This document shows, piece by piece, positions 13,335 to 26,318 of a stretch of 64,000 nt of DNA (positions within the stretch are counted from its first letter, which is position 1; every line of letters starts with the position of its first letter). The notes under the pieces were generated by a model that was given only the letters and a program-made list of their open reading frames with translations, had not been told where the DNA came from and did not search any database. The translations under genes were made by a program, and so were the position numbers. Origin of the DNA: Hoplostethus atlanticus (Eukaryota; Chordata; Actinopteri; Trachichthyiformes; Trachichthyidae); contig JAXDDX010000005.1 in the NCBI GenBank assembly GCA_034670405.1, positions 1,125,001-1,189,000 of the forward strand, read 5' to 3'.

Positions 13335-16300
13335 CTTTTATATCTTTACGAGTGTGTAGGTTCTCCAGCATTGGGGCCAGATGACCTAATCCTCTTCAGT
13401 CTATTGTGTGGACACACACCCTCTTCAAATTGCCTGTTTTGCACTTACAACCCCTGAATCTGAATTCCTGTCATTCTGCAGCCTTTATAGACTGTGGAAT
13501 AGTTCATCACTGTAAACATCTGTCTTTCTGTCTGTCTTTCTGTAGCAGTCTCTCTGATTTAAAGTAAGAATATGCTACATTGTCATATAAATAAAGGTTT
13601 TGCTACTCTATCGCTGATTGCTATAACACAATATTGATTCAACCTCTTCCCAGTTCATGAAAACTTTTCCATTTGCTGTTCTGAACACCCGGTGTCCGGT
13701 AGGTCATTCCTGGGAAAAATCCTCTGGTGGACTGGAAGCTGGGCCACGTTTACCCAATGGACTACATTGGCTGCAGCCCAGGGTCCCGACCACTAGGGGG
13801 CCCTGAGAGCATGATGTCCAATGGGACTTTTATTTATTAACTGCCTTGTATGTATCTTGACTGTGGCCTTTTGTCTTTGTTAATTTTATATGAACAACTA
13901 ATGGTCTAATTTCTAAGCTGTGTCATTGAAATGTGGAAAGATGTTGCACAAAGCCTCACAAAGCTGGACAAACATTTGAGTGGAGCACAGGAGTCTGACT
14001 ATATCTACTGTCTGTCCTTCTGTTGTCTCCCTCTTTATTGATGTTGTGTACAGGGCCAATGGACAAATTATAGCCCCAGGCCCGGGGGTGACTTAACTCA
14101 GCCCAGACAGGAAGTGATGCGTGTTACATTTCTGACAGCAGCAACAGCGGTTTGAATAAACAGAAGAAGAGCTGGGTAGTTAGCATGAGCAGTGATAGCC
14201 ACCATGGCTGAACAGACAAAGAAAACAGCGCCACCTACAGAAACTCAAACTGCATCAACAGAAAATCCAAGGAGAAAGACGTGACAGTACTGGACACACT
14301 GTTTGATTGACAGGTGATATCTGGGAGGTGCAGTGGGGGGAAAAAAAACCCAGCAATGAGCGCTGAGCACCAAAGATGTCTCATTTGTAAAGGTCTCACT
14401 TCATCACATTACCACTTTAATAATGGGAATCCAGGGTCCATGACTTTTATCAAGGCCTATCTGTTTAGTGTTCATCAGTGTCTTGTTACTCTGAATTCTG
14501 GTCTCCCTCTATAGCTCTGAAAGACTGAGGACTAGGCTATAGCTCCAATCGCTGATTTCTGAACAGTGTGAGTCCATGAGAGTATTTATTCTGTGAGTCT
14601 CTCTCGACTCCTATCAATGTCTAGGTGCCATTATTGTCATCCAAGCGTGTCTGTGTCAGTGTTTTGACCCCTTTGACCCTGGTTGGTGTGGATCTATCCT
14701 TGGGCCACAATCCGCAGAGCATGTGGAATAGTCTATAGCTGTCAATATTGATTGTGGGGTGTGAAATGTCTCTCCCATCTTTCGTGATAGGAATCCAATT
14801 ACTCCCAAAGCCCTTCTGTTCAATATTAGTGCTGACGATTTCACCCCCCACAACCCCTGTTGGTGATTTCTTTAGTTTATAGGGACTGCACAATATCTAT
14901 CAATATCAATATACAACTCTATCTATTTATTTACCAAGGCTGGATTGGCTGAGACTCCAGATGAGGCAGATTAGATTTGTTTTTTCCCTTCCTGCAGTGT
15001 TTAAAGTCAGTATAAGTATCATTCTAGCACATCTCTAAATATATTTAAAACACTTTGAAGCTGCATTACCAAATCATTACCGCATTCATTTGTAGATATT
15101 AGTATAATTACTGTAAAAGAAATAAGGCACAACAAAGCAAAAAGCAAGAGGGTGCTGTTCCTGCCAATGGAAAAATCACTTCCAACATGTTTATCCTCTT
15201 CAGTAAAGCCAAAGACAAACAGGTCTTTATTTTGAGAAACCATGAGAAATCATTTGTTTAATTACACCAAGGTATCATAATTAGTTTGACAATGATGTAT
15301 TGATGTTTAAAAACGCTACATATTGCACCTTTAAAACTTTTGATCTCTGGAGTTTACAACTCTGTTTTGATGGCCATAGAGAATTTAACTTGAGGTATTG
15401 GAAATGAACTGTTATTGTAGTAAATGACTCACTCTAATTGTAACTTAATTATTATATACTAAGATAAATTAGTTTGGCTTGTACAGTCCTTTGTTTTGTT
15501 TGTCCATTGCCACTGAGAGATTATGTTTTCAGCATGAGAGGTTTTTTGGCTGCCACTACACTGTACCTATTGTTTTTCATCTGAATGGAGCACAACTCAA
15601 CACTCAACACGGTGGGAAGCTAAATACAGTAAACATTAGCACTGTAAACCTATATGGTGGGTTAGCCCACACATGCCTAGTGGATGTGTCTGGTTTATTC
15701 TGTCAGAAAAGAAAGTGTTTTTGTGGAGGAGGAGCAGGAGAAAGAATTGGACAGGCCAACAGAGATAAAGAAGAGGGAAGACAGAGGAAAAAAAGAGAAG
15801 CTGTAGGCATTTACAGGAAGAGAGAGAAAACTGCCTCGTAGCCTTCTTCTTCGCTCCTTCCCTATCAGGTCCGCGGGGGAGGATGAGCCGCTGCCGCAGA
15901 GTACACCTTATCAACAGTGACATAATGTCATTAACTCCACACCTTTTCAGACGCCGTCTCTTTGTTGTGGTTGGAGGCCACTGCCTCCGCCAGACAGAAG
16001 CAAATAGATTCCTGCCTCTGGAAAAAGAAAAACAGATTCATGACTGGATGATGGAGCTTTTTCCTGGAGTCTACAATAGAGTGTGCTTTCCAAGGAAATG
16101 TCAACCATTCATCACCATCTCCGCAACTGTTTGAGACCTAATTAATGGTGACCTTATGAGTGAAGGCATGAGGGTGCTCTCCTGCTCTCCTGTGCACGTT
16201 TTGAGTGCTGAGGACCCTCCATGAAAGAATAATGAGCTCGTCCAAACGATGCATCCGGCCCCAGAGGATCTGAGAGATGCATGGGAATCCAATCATTTTC

Positions 16301-16631
16301 GCAAGTGATATTGGTGTGACATTTCACCAGAACGCAATCGCCGCCATCTGCTTCACCGAGTGAGCGCTGCTCCCTTATTGGCTCTCGAGAGCGTGGGAGA
16401 GAGAGAGAGAGCGTGATGGAGTCCCCCAAAGGTGGGACACTCAAAGGGGGCACAAAGGTCCTGTTGTTGTGTCTTCACTCCACCGCGCTCTCCATAAGCC
16501 TCGGCGCAGCCTGGGGTATAGAGGTGTCCACTCGGTGCATCGCTGCACACGCAGATGTGACTGGAATTCAGATTCGGAGTTGTTATGGGAGACACATCAT
16601 TGGAAACCAGAACACACACATGCAGATTCGT

Positions 16632-16650
16632 ACACACACACACACACACA
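16632..16650. repeat. (CA)n microsatellite
   Basis: About 9-10 CA units. Confidence 0.85.
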
Positions 16651-18973
16651 CTCACAGCACTAGCCTCTTTGGCACACACTGAAGTGTTGCTTAGGTGTTT
16701 TTGCTCAATTGGAGTTGACATCCAGCCAAGACTAATAGATTAGAGCTGTCTGGGGTGAGCAGATTTCTCTCCCTCTTTCCCTCCATCGCTCCTTTTATTC
16801 CTCACCAACAATCGTATTTGATGTGACAGAGCTTGTGAGTTGGGATTCTCAACTTAAAAGTGTCTGTCTCGTCACCGGCAAGGAACCTACTGCAGGAAAA
16901 TAATGTGATTATAGCTCCTGTGATCCTACACATTCACACTGACAGAGTGATTGATGTGTGGGTGTGGGTTTATCTGGATGTTAAACAGCCACAGTGTCCA
17001 TGAACAAGCAAGTAAAGTCACCTTAACAACTCTGACAAAGTTTTAAATGGTTACAGCCGCTATATATATATAAAAAAAGCATAATAAGCACAATAAGAAT
17101 ACCCAGCGCTCTTCCACACTCGCATTAGCAGATAATTGGCCACGGGAAGCTGTAATGATCCTTAATGGGAAAATACCCATCTGTATTCTTCTGTTGTTTT
17201 CGCAGAACCAGTCCCCCGTCGCCTCCAGTGGGATAATGATGAACAAGAGGCAGCATCCCCCAGCTGGTTCTTGTTTTATCTGGGGCAGCTGAATCACCTA
17301 CATTCCCCTTAGAAAGACTCCCTGAGAAAGTGAATCATCTTAGTAGAGTTAAGGAATCGTTTTTTTTACTCTTAGTCACCATCATTTTCTCCCTCTTTCT
17401 CCCTGCATTTCTCCCTGACACTTCCTCCTTCTCGTTCATTCCTTCGGATACATGCATGCATGCCAGCATACATACACACACATACCCCCATGCACACACA
17501 TGGTCCAGACATCTACGTCTGCCTCAGTATTTCAGTCAAACTATACACAGTTGTACCTTGCAACCAGCTATACCACTAGCCGGTGTTGTTTATCACGAGG
17601 CTCCCAATCAGACAGTCCCTCAGAACGATCACATGTAACAACTACACTCATCAGGAGGAATATCAGTCAAACAACAAGGCCACTCTACTGATTGCAGAGC
17701 CAAGCCGAAGCTCAGTTTGTTTCTATAATCGCTGGTTCATTTAGACGGCACAGTCCCTGTGGAGGCTGCAGCACTTTGTCTGCGCAGTACATTGCAAACA
17801 CCAGGTGGATTTCAAAGGCAATTAACCACACAAGACAAGGTACAGCGCTGCAATTATAACAAATTAGGTAATTATCACCATTCCCCAATGCTACTGGGGG
17901 ATGAGTGTAGCCTTTAGTATTTAGTGACTTGATGATCTAGGAAGATCGATGGCAGAGAGAGTAAGAAGGGGAGAGCAGAGGAGAGAAGAGGGAGTGGGGT
18001 TGCAGTGCTAAGAAACTGAATCGGCTCATTGTGTTGCCGTGTTGATGTTTTGTCCCGTATTATGTTGACGAAGCTTTTACCTCTGGTAGTGATGATATCT
18101 AACATCTGGGAAACTATTTTTCATCCACAGTATCTCACACGTGAAATAGTCTGTTCAATAGTCTGTAGTCGTTCTGTATTGTCTCCCCAAAACGGCACAG
18201 ATGACACGTTACTGCCTCCATTCACTTTAACAGCGGCATTTCTCATTTGGGCAAGGAGAAAATTGCATGGCAGGCCTGTTACTGCCTGGTTTAGGAGTAA
18301 GAAATGATATTCTAACAAGGGTGAGATTCAGGCTGAAAAACCTTGAGAATCCTTGAATGACATTATACATGAAACATTATAATCAGATGACAACCGACTT
18401 TAAGACCAAACATGAACATTTTGAAACTAAAGTTTTAGTTTCACCATTTTTTTTGTCTTTACCACAATGGGATGATGATTTGGAAATGGAAATGCATTTT
18501 GCTAATATTTTCAATCATGCAAGAGAATCAGCTCTCTATTTGTACTGCAGGATTTTCCAAACAGTTGTTTTTCTAAAGGTTCACATCTCGATATATCGGG
18601 GTTTTCTGAGGTTGTACCTTTTTGATTAAGGATGTCATGCGATCGGGCTCAGGTGGACCGCCACCGAGGCTCTCAGACAGTCAGACAGAGTCCTGTTGCA
18701 GCTTTACAAATCAAACTGTCTGCACCGCTGTCCTTGGCAGCCCCTAGAGGAAATTGATTCAGGAGAGAAGTAATGTAACACACACAGATACACACACACA
18801 CACACTGTATACACATTTACAAATGCAAACACACAGACACACAAACACATTACCCAGATAGACAGACAGATCGGTGAGTGTCTATCAACATCTCCTCTCA
18901 CTTTGAAGTTCGGAAAAGTCTGATTGTGTCCCCAGGCAAGTTCAAGTCATCTGTCTGTTTAGACTTTGTTCTG

Positions 18974-18994
18974 CCCCCCCCCCCCCCCCCCCCC
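18974..18994. repeat. C21 homopolymer
   Basis: 21 consecutive C on the plus strand, followed by a C-rich segment. Prone to length error. Confidence 0.95.
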
Positions 18995-19119
18995 ACGGCA
19001 AACCCCCCACCCCTCCCCCATCCCAGAGCCTAATAATGGATCCAATCTCAGTCTGTCTGACTCTGTATTACCTGTGGGAGTAGGGGTGTCTGAGCAATAC
19101 CTCTAGTTCAATTGACTCT

Positions 19120-19124
<5 letters not shown>

Positions 19125-19166
<42 letters not shown>

Positions 19167-19177
19167 TGTGTGTGTGT
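19125..19177. repeat. (TG)n microsatellite
   Basis: About 25 TG units with one TTTG interruption. Confidence 0.95.
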
Positions 19178-19563
19178 CTTCAACACAACGGCCAGGAGAC
19201 TTTTCCTCCCTGTTAATTGACATGGCGGATCACGACCCTCTGTTTGATCAGCATACACCACGTCTTCCCTCTCCGCTGGGTAGCTCGCCAGGGTTACGGG
19301 GTCGCTACATAGAGGAGTTGCTGTCTCATTCTCAGCCCTCATGAGGTAACGGGTGCCTAGTTGTGTTTCCGCCAGGGCTGGTGATTTGGCTGGAGGCACC
19401 ACGGCTACTGAGTCAGGGGTCCAGGTCCAGATTTCAGAGGAGCAGGGCGACCGAGGTGTGAATTTGCGTGGTAAAGAGGGCCTGTGTGGGTTTTTTTTTT
19501 TTTTTCAGACCATTTCTCAGACCTGGGTTATTTCATGCATGACAGAATAGGACTGCTGATCTT

Positions 19564-19564
<1 letters not shown>

Positions 19565-19616
<52 letters not shown>
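19565..19616. repeat. (GT)n microsatellite
   Basis: 26 GT units without interruption. Confidence 0.95.
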
Positions 19617-19618
<2 letters not shown>

Positions 19619-19624
19619 CCTAAT

Positions 19625-19725
19625 GCAGGAGTTTCCAAAGGGGTTCAGGTGTACTTGAGAGGATTCCAGGAGTCTCCAGCAAAATGAGGAATAGTTTAAT
19701 TTCACTATAATTTAAATCAAATTGT
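19625..19725 (+). repeat. dispersed repeat family, copy 1
   Basis: Carries the core 'tagtttaatttcact' at 19692-19706, shared with the copies at 22735-22875 (opposite strand) and 32095-32190. Similarity extends on both sides of the core (upstream 'ccaaaggggttc'-like, downstream 'atttaa'). The family is not identified; it resembles a short non-autonomous DNA transposon. Confidence 0.6.
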
Positions 19726-19959
19726 ACCAGTCAGAGAACATAAAGGAATGACTATTGTGATCATAGGGTTCATTCTCACCACTATTATCTGCCCACGTAT
19801 CGTGTAGACAGTTGTACAAACTCCCTCTGGGGCTGGATCTGATCAAATGGGGGGTCCATGGGGCAAGGTAGTAGCTGGATAGAGGCTAAAATCCTCAGAG
19901 CAGCTGAGAGAATCTGGACAGAGGAAATGAACAGAGATTGATTTCCTCTCCCTCAACCA

Positions 19960-20115
19960 TGATTGTGAAACTGCCCTTGAGCAAGGCGCTGAACCCTGAG
20001 CTGCTCTAATGCAGCTGCTCAGTGGCAAAATGCGACAAGACTGTAGTCATACTGGACCAACTCCCACAGTACAAGCGTACCTTCACTCTCTCGTTGTAAA
20101 TGAGAATGTGTCAAC
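19960..20115 (+). mobile_element. SINE-like repeat, copy A
   Basis: Contains 'tgcccttgagcaaggc' and, about 100 bases on, 'aatgagaatgtgt'. The same landmarks in the same order occur in copy B at 51440-51660. The 'cccttgagcaaggc' block is a recurrent part of fish tRNA-derived SINEs. The tRNA-like head is not recognisable here, so the copy is old or 5'-truncated. Confidence 0.6.
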
Positions 20116-21395
20116 ACACCAGTAAGTTAGAGTTTAAAAAAAAAAAAAGATGTAAAAATGAATGACATCATCGAGGGACCCTACGTGCCTCCTTTACTGC
20201 AGTTAGATTGGCCTGATAAATACGGGCTTGTATTATTAAAGTTGCTTTTACCGCCGCTTCTGTGCCATCCAATAATAAAAACCCTCCAAAGTACACCATT
20301 AGACCTCTTGGCTATTGAGAACAAAATGCATTTCCCACCTTTTAGTCAATTTAAACAGGATTGGATGTGGAGTTGTAATACAAATGTTGGAATTCATATT
20401 CATAAAAGTTATTGGTAAAAGGTAAAAAGCTCTGGCTAAGTGTTGCATTGGGCCATTTTGTACGATCCATTATGATTCTGTGTGAACGCTATGGTAATTT
20501 AGGTCCCAAAGCATCTATCTCTCTCTATGAGTCACTTAATGGTGCCGGATCGAGGACTGCATAAAAAAGAAGGCATATTAGTGGTCCCATTTGTATAATA
20601 TTATTGTCCTTCAAACGTTCCATGATGCTCAAACGCCCCTGGTTGCTTTCTGCAGAAGCCACACTTTACCTTTTGGTGGTTTTGTGCTGGGTGCTATATG
20701 GTTTTATTCTGAAATATTGTGTGATATCGTGATTGTAATTCATTTGAAATGTAAAGTAATGTGGCACCCATGATGTTTAAAAAAATAAGAGCACTCTTTT
20801 TTTAGTAAGTAATGATTCAGAGTGATGTTTGGCATCTTTTACTACTACTATAACATCATTTTAGCTGTGTTGAATCAGCACAAAAAGGCTACCACATATT
20901 TCATTAATGGAAAAAGATGCACTCCAAAGGAAGATGGGAAAAAATGCAAAAGCCACATGTCAACAAGTGTTATTATCCTTTAAATACAAACATCTCCTGC
21001 TCCCCCTTAAGCCAAACCAATGTGTCTTTGTTTGAGATTTTCTGAAAGCAGCATTAAAACGTATTCAGTTTGACCTTCATTTGCACATGATCATAGGTGA
21101 TAATTAGTTGTGCTGCGATCCACGTAACGAGACAGAGATTATTTTTGTAAATGTTTACAGGTCAGACATGGTGGGAAGAGTCAGAACGGGAGAGAGAAGA
21201 ATACGGCGAAAAGACCCCATCTTCCCACACTGTTTAAAGCAGAGGGTAGTAGCAGATGGTAATGTGCATCAACACGGAACGCCTGCTTAGTAACAGAGTT
21301 TTATGTCGCCAATACAGAGCAGACCGGAGATGATGCTGCTGCAAGCTTGAATAGGTTCCCCATTAGACACACTGTCTGGTATGCTTGCACACACA

Positions 21396-21397
<2 letters not shown>

Positions 21398-21439
<42 letters not shown>
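21398..21439. repeat. (CA)n microsatellite
   Basis: 21 CA units. Confidence 0.95.
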
Positions 21440-21441
<2 letters not shown>

Positions 21442-22083
21442 TGTACATACACCACGGGAACATTTAGTTCCTACTTTCTGTCACCACTGAAGTAGCTCAG
21501 TACTACTCAGTACTAAGCTCAATACTTTCCTCCCCCTTTTCTATTCTTTTCACTTCTCCCCCCTTCTTGTTTCTGCTCACATTAGATGTGATGTGACCCA
21601 ACCCAGCCCCAATAAACCTGGGCTCATTTAACTTCATTTGATCAAAATGCACTGTTTTGATTGAATAACTATAACTATGTAGCACACCATTTTAACGCTC
21701 TGAATGCAAAGAGTAGTAATCTATGTGAAAGGAAAAAAACAGTCTCCCACAATGTGCCTGTTTCTCCATGCTGGGTCACAAGTAATCATAATCTTTTTGA
21801 TGTTCCCGAACTTTTTATGATCAAAGGAGCTCATTGGACTGGGGATTCAAGCTGCGCTGGTTGCTGTTATGAAGGGGGGAAACAGACGTTTGCCATTGCC
21901 TTCCTCTAATGACTTGATAGACTATCTGCCATCTGTGTTCAGCTGTGTGCCAGGGAGGCCCGGGCCCTTCCTTACATCCATCACTGCACTCGGAGGGTAA
22001 TGATACAGGTGAGCCATGGGGAGGCAGCGGAGGGGCCAGACATCTCCATCTTCCTCCTCAGGAGTCACGGTGACCTACACACA

Positions 22084-22084
<1 letters not shown>

Positions 22085-22114
<30 letters not shown>
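22085..22114. repeat. (CA)n microsatellite
   Basis: 15 CA units. Confidence 0.9.
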
Positions 22115-22118
<4 letters not shown>

Positions 22119-22734
22119 AAAGCTGGTCTGTCTTACAACTGTCTGTCTTACCTCTACTTTTTGACTTTTGGATGACATTGGCTAAATGTTTGAATCTCAT
22201 TATATCCTGCAGCTACAGTCTTTCACCCATGTCATGTGATTATCTTAAATCCTTTCTATTGGTTCAAATCATTTTGGTACAGTGCAGTAAAAGTATCAAT
22301 AGTTTTCTGTAGTTATTTCTCTCTCGCTCTCAGATTGACTACTGTTCTTTTGTGTTATGCACTCGTTGGCATGTTAAAATGTCCGCTGTCACATTGAATT
22401 CCTTTGCTATTTTGGGTGCTACTTTGGAGCAGTAGTATTTTGGAGTCGCTCCCAATACGCTCAATACGCTCCCATTGACAAGTGAACTAAAGGTGACTGA
22501 TATAATTGGCCTCTGAGGGTAAAGATTATTTCAAGTGAGGTAACCAGAAATAGTGGAAATATGTGAATCTCAAGTGTGCGTGAATTTGTTGCTGACCTAC
22601 ATTAAAACTACCTCTGTGATGCACCTTCCCTTGAAAGAATCAACACTCAGACACACCAGAGTGATATAGTTAACTCCAAATGCACCTTGCAGAAAGTTCA
22701 TTCAGTCATGTTTTCCCTCCCATCCTAGAAGGCT

Positions 22735-22875
22735 ATAGGGTTCCCAAACTTTTTCATGTCAAGGACTCTCAAGTAGAAGTAATTTAGACCACAAACCCTC
22801 TTGGTGTTAACCTCCAGCGAATTAAATGATAGTGAAATTAAACTAATCTTAATTTGTCTGGGGACCACCTGGGAG
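22735..22875 (-). repeat. dispersed repeat family, copy 2
   Basis: The complement of the shared core lies at 22831-22845. On the plus strand it starts with 'ggttcccaaactttttcatg', a common fish/vertebrate hAT-MITE type opening (recalled, not searched). Orientation is opposite to copies 1 and 3. Confidence 0.55.
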
Positions 22876-24680
22876 CTGCTGGGTTATTGCCTTTGATTTT
22901 ATGTGCTCAAACCTATTAGTTATGGGAACTAATAACTAGGATTCCTCTGCCTTGCTGCACATACTATTCTGGAAACAATTTAAATTCAACTAAACAGATT
23001 AGTTTGATTGCTCAAGTCATTGAAATGTGCATAAATGTATGAATTATCTCTAACCTGGGGAAAAAGTGAACTTTTTTTTCAGTCACAACTGTCTTAATGA
23101 AAAAATTCAGCTACCAAGAACTGTTTGTTTTGAACTGCCACTGTGCTGTGTCTTGGTGTACTCTCTAGTACAAAGGAATCATTTTGAGAACTGGCTTCAT
23201 TACAAACTGTTCTTTAGTCTTAAAAACTAAAATCAGTGTAGCTAAGTGTGTAGAAATATGAGATGACAAAAGGATTGATTTTTTAGAGCTGTGGGCTCTT
23301 CATATCAAATGTCTCTTTATCCTTTAAAACTGAAATCAATGACGCTAAGTGAGTGTTCTCTGTTGACTTCCTGCTACTGCTGCTGCAGCCAATGGGACGT
23401 ACATTGCATTGTTGACCAAGAGCAGGAAGAGTGGCAGGTAAGCGTCACAGCGTCTCAGTGGGAAAATGAAGCTCACTCAATCCAAGCATGTGAAAAAGTG
23501 ATAATGCACAAGTTGTTATAGCCATTCATCTAAGTCATATAAACTTTCTTGGAGACAACCTGCTTGGATAGTGGGAAACAGTACCATACATCTGTAACTA
23601 TAAAGGTATTTCCCAATGAATCACCTTTGGAAGTGGGAGCAACAGTGCAGCATCAGTGCAGGAAGCTTGAAAAAGTATGATGATCTATGATGGCGAAACA
23701 TCTCTAGTCATTGATTAGTCAAGATTCAAGATCCATGCTTTTATTCTTGATCTAATAACGGTGCTATACATACCATTTGTCTGACATTTAATGCATTTCC
23801 TACTGATACAACACATGGCCATGTCTGTGGCTGGCACTTAATTGCAAAACATCTGCCAGTTTATTAGCAACGCTGGTTGATTGATAACAAACAACTGGTG
23901 TTTGCCAACCAAGATGGTTATGTAGCTTAAAAACTGAAATCCTGTGAGTATAAATGTATTCAATGTGGCAGCTCTGAGTGGTTGTCATCATGCCTGTCAA
24001 ACAGCATTAGATATGGTGTCACTCATTACTTTAAATGCTTCTTTTTCCCTTCAAGCTTACAGTGCATGTGTTATTATCTCAATTGATATAACGGACTTAG
24101 TCCACCAACAATACTTACAACTTACAAATGTAGCAACCTTCAAGTAAAGCAACACAGTGCACAAAATGAGAAACACTGTTACATATTTGCTGTTTAATAT
24201 AGTTCAACCACACATCTGAAGTATTCTTGTTGCAACACCACAATAACACATCAACACTCTTCCATAAGAGATACAGTTACTTCAGACATAGTTCATCACA
24301 ACAAGTATAGTTGAGGGTAGACTACACTTTCATTATTACGACTTGTGACATGTCAATACAATTGTAAACAACTCTTTAATCCTATGTCATCAAATTTCTT
24401 TGTCTGAACAGTTGGCCTCTCAGGTGACATGGCCATAATAATGCACAGTGGAGTATTATATTCAGGCTGCCCAATACATTTGCCTGATTTCTCATTGTGA
24501 CACATAGATTAACACATTATTGCACTGAGCTACAGACAGGCAGACGGTCATACATGTGGAAAGGAAGTGGGCTTTTCGTCCAGACGCTTCAGCACCCTGG
24601 ACAGCTCCTCATGCAGCCACATGCCACAATGAACGAACACTCTCACCCTTCCTGACTGGGCTTGACCCTGTGAAACTCTC

Positions 24681-26121
24681 TCAGTTTATTGATTCGTTTA
24701 GGCTATGTTCACTTGGTGAACTTCGGCTCATGTTTGACAAGCTCGCCATGAGGGATTTGACTTTGTGCGCGTAATAGTTCCTCAGGTTGACCGAGGGCAT
24801 CTCTTTTATCCCCTCGTCGAAATCACAGCTCCTCATGGCGATTTCCAGCTGTTTTTGTCTCTTGTAGAAGAGGGAGAATTTATTGAAAATGAGCGTAATC
24901 GGGAGCACAACCACTAAGATCCCGGCCAGGATGCAGGCCGAGGCGGTCAGCTTGCCCGCTATGGACACCGGCACCACGTCTCCATACCCGACAGTGGTCA
25001 TGCTGACGGTGGCCCACCACCAGCACGCAGGGATGGTGGAGAGATCCTCGCTGTCCTCTTTCTCCACCGTGTAGGCCATCACGGAGAAAAACGACACCCC
25101 AACGGCGAGGTAGAGAAGTAGCAGGCCCACTTCTTTGTAGCTGTTCCTGAGGGTGGCCCCCAGGGAGCGCAGCCCCGTGGAGTGACGGGCCAGCTTCAGG
25201 ATGCGGAAAATCCGCATCAGCCTCAGCACTTGCGCAACGCGTCCCAGGTTGGCCAGCGCTGGGCTGCTTTCCGCCACCAGATTGATTACAAGCGTCAGGT
25301 AAAACGGTAGTATGGACACCAGGTCTATCACGTTCAACGGATGTTCGAAGAAATGCAGGAGGTCAGGTGCCACGACGAACCTGGCCACCAACTCCAAAGT
25401 GAACCAGCCGATGCCGAAGTGCTCCACCATTTCGAAGCGGGGATCCTCCGTGGGCTGCCCCTCGCTGTCCAACAGGCTGAACTCGCTCATGCTGTTCATG
25501 CACATAGTGGCTATAGAGCCGAGCACAACTAGGATAGACAGGATGCTGATGATGCGGCTGGCCACGGAGTAGCCGGGGTTATCCTAGCATGAGCCAGACG
25601 TGCCTCCGTGCGCTCCCCAGCAGCTGCTTGTCAAACTTGGTGGCGTCGCTGTAAAACTCCAACAGCTCGTCAAAGGATGAAGTGGTGCTCCCTTCTTCGC
25701 TCCGGTCATCCCAGTCCTCCCGGTCCGGTTCCATTTTCCTGCAGTGGTAGGCGCTGCTGCAACAGGAATCGATGAAGAACTCGTTGATGCCCCAGTACTC
25801 AATCTCCTGGCTGAAGGAGAAGATGCAGAGCTCTGCCATGACGTGCAGTCGCCCCGTGTTGTAGAAATTCAACACGTAGGGGAACAGCGCGGGGTTCCTG
25901 TCGAAGTAAAACTCATTCTCCGTGTCGTCGTAGTCATCGCAGAGCTCCAGTATGGACTCTTTGGACCGGCAGTGGAGCAGACGCGCCAGCCTCGTCTCGG
26001 GGAACCGGGAGAGAGTGTCGGGCGGGAGTCGCTTCTTGAAGCCGCCCACGTTGATGCGGATGGCGGTGTTGTCCTCCATGTGAGCCCCGCCGCCCGGTTC
26101 CCCCAGGACCTGACCTGTCAT
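24681..26121 (-). CDS. kcns2: Kv9.2 potassium channel modulatory subunit, with one-base frameshift
   Basis: Electrically silent voltage-gated K+ channel alpha subunit. By family knowledge it does not conduct alone; it joins Kv2 subunits in the plasma membrane and alters their gating. Order: N-terminal T1/BTB domain (about residues 20-125, '[12 protein letters not shown]', 'FYFDRNP'), acidic linker, S1-S6 with S4 '[16 protein letters not shown]', pore 'TTVGYGDVV', and S6 with '[10 protein letters not shown]'. The S6 has PIT where conducting Kv1-4 channels have PVP, as expected for KvS. The coding region is a single exon. ATG at 26119-26121 sits two bases after a good acceptor ('ccctttctccag'), so a 5' UTR intron is likely. 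One extra base (one of the CC pair at 25583-25584) puts a TAA at 25579-25581 just before the S1-proximal 'DNPGYSV' segment. Without it the length is 479 aa, against 477 in human. All other conserved positions I compared are intact, so a sequence error is more likely than a pseudogene. An AATAAA overlaps the last codons (24685-24690). Confidence 0.93.
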
Positions 26122-26136
26122 GTCTGGAGAAAGGGA
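26122..26136 (-). other. kcns2 3' splice site of 5' UTR intron
   Basis: On the minus strand 'gtccctttctccag' ends directly before 'acATG'. A pyrimidine-rich tract and AG this close to the start codon imply that the coding exon is preceded by an intron in the 5' UTR. The paired donor was not settled; 'cag|gtagct' and 'cag|gtactt' near 26425-26445 are candidates. Confidence 0.6.
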
Positions 26137-26179
26137 CACGCACACGCACATATACACGCGCACAGAGAGAGAAAGAGAA

Positions 26180-26204
26180 AGACAGAGACAGACAGACAGA
26201 CAGG

Positions 26205-26250
<46 letters not shown>

Positions 26251-26256
26251 GCAACA

Positions 26257-26312
<56 letters not shown>
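26180..26312. repeat. (CAGA)n-(CA)n compound microsatellite in the kcns2 5' intron
   Basis: About 17 CAGA-type units (26180-26251, with some CAGG/CAAA interruptions) followed by about 27 CA units (26257-26312). On the kcns2 strand it reads (TG)n(TCTG)n and lies just upstream of the acceptor. The in-frame opening of 75 codons upstream of the ATG comes from this repeat. Confidence 0.95.

Positions 26313-26318
<6 letters not shown>

Larger units (their letters stand above)
1..24680. other. gene-free block downstream of kcns2
   Basis: No exon with a recognisable protein match was found on either strand. The open frames here are short, or are produced by CA/GA repeats, or match nothing I know. 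The block holds microsatellites, pyrimidine tracts, two homopolymer G/C tracts, Tc1, SINE and L2-like remnants (listed separately), and moderately AT-rich unique DNA. By human synteny stk3 would lie on this side, with its 3' end toward kcns2, but I saw no SARAH-domain or kinase exon. Stretches around 9.8-10.7, 11.4-11.8, 15.9-16.2 and 17.1-17.3 kb look like unique conserved noncoding DNA, which cannot be confirmed here. Confidence 0.6.

Noticed and set aside
13060..13457. Overlapping Cys/Val-rich and Thr/His-rich frames on both strands
   Set aside because: They are produced by TG and G-run repeats; frames open on both strands over a microsatellite are not evidence of coding.
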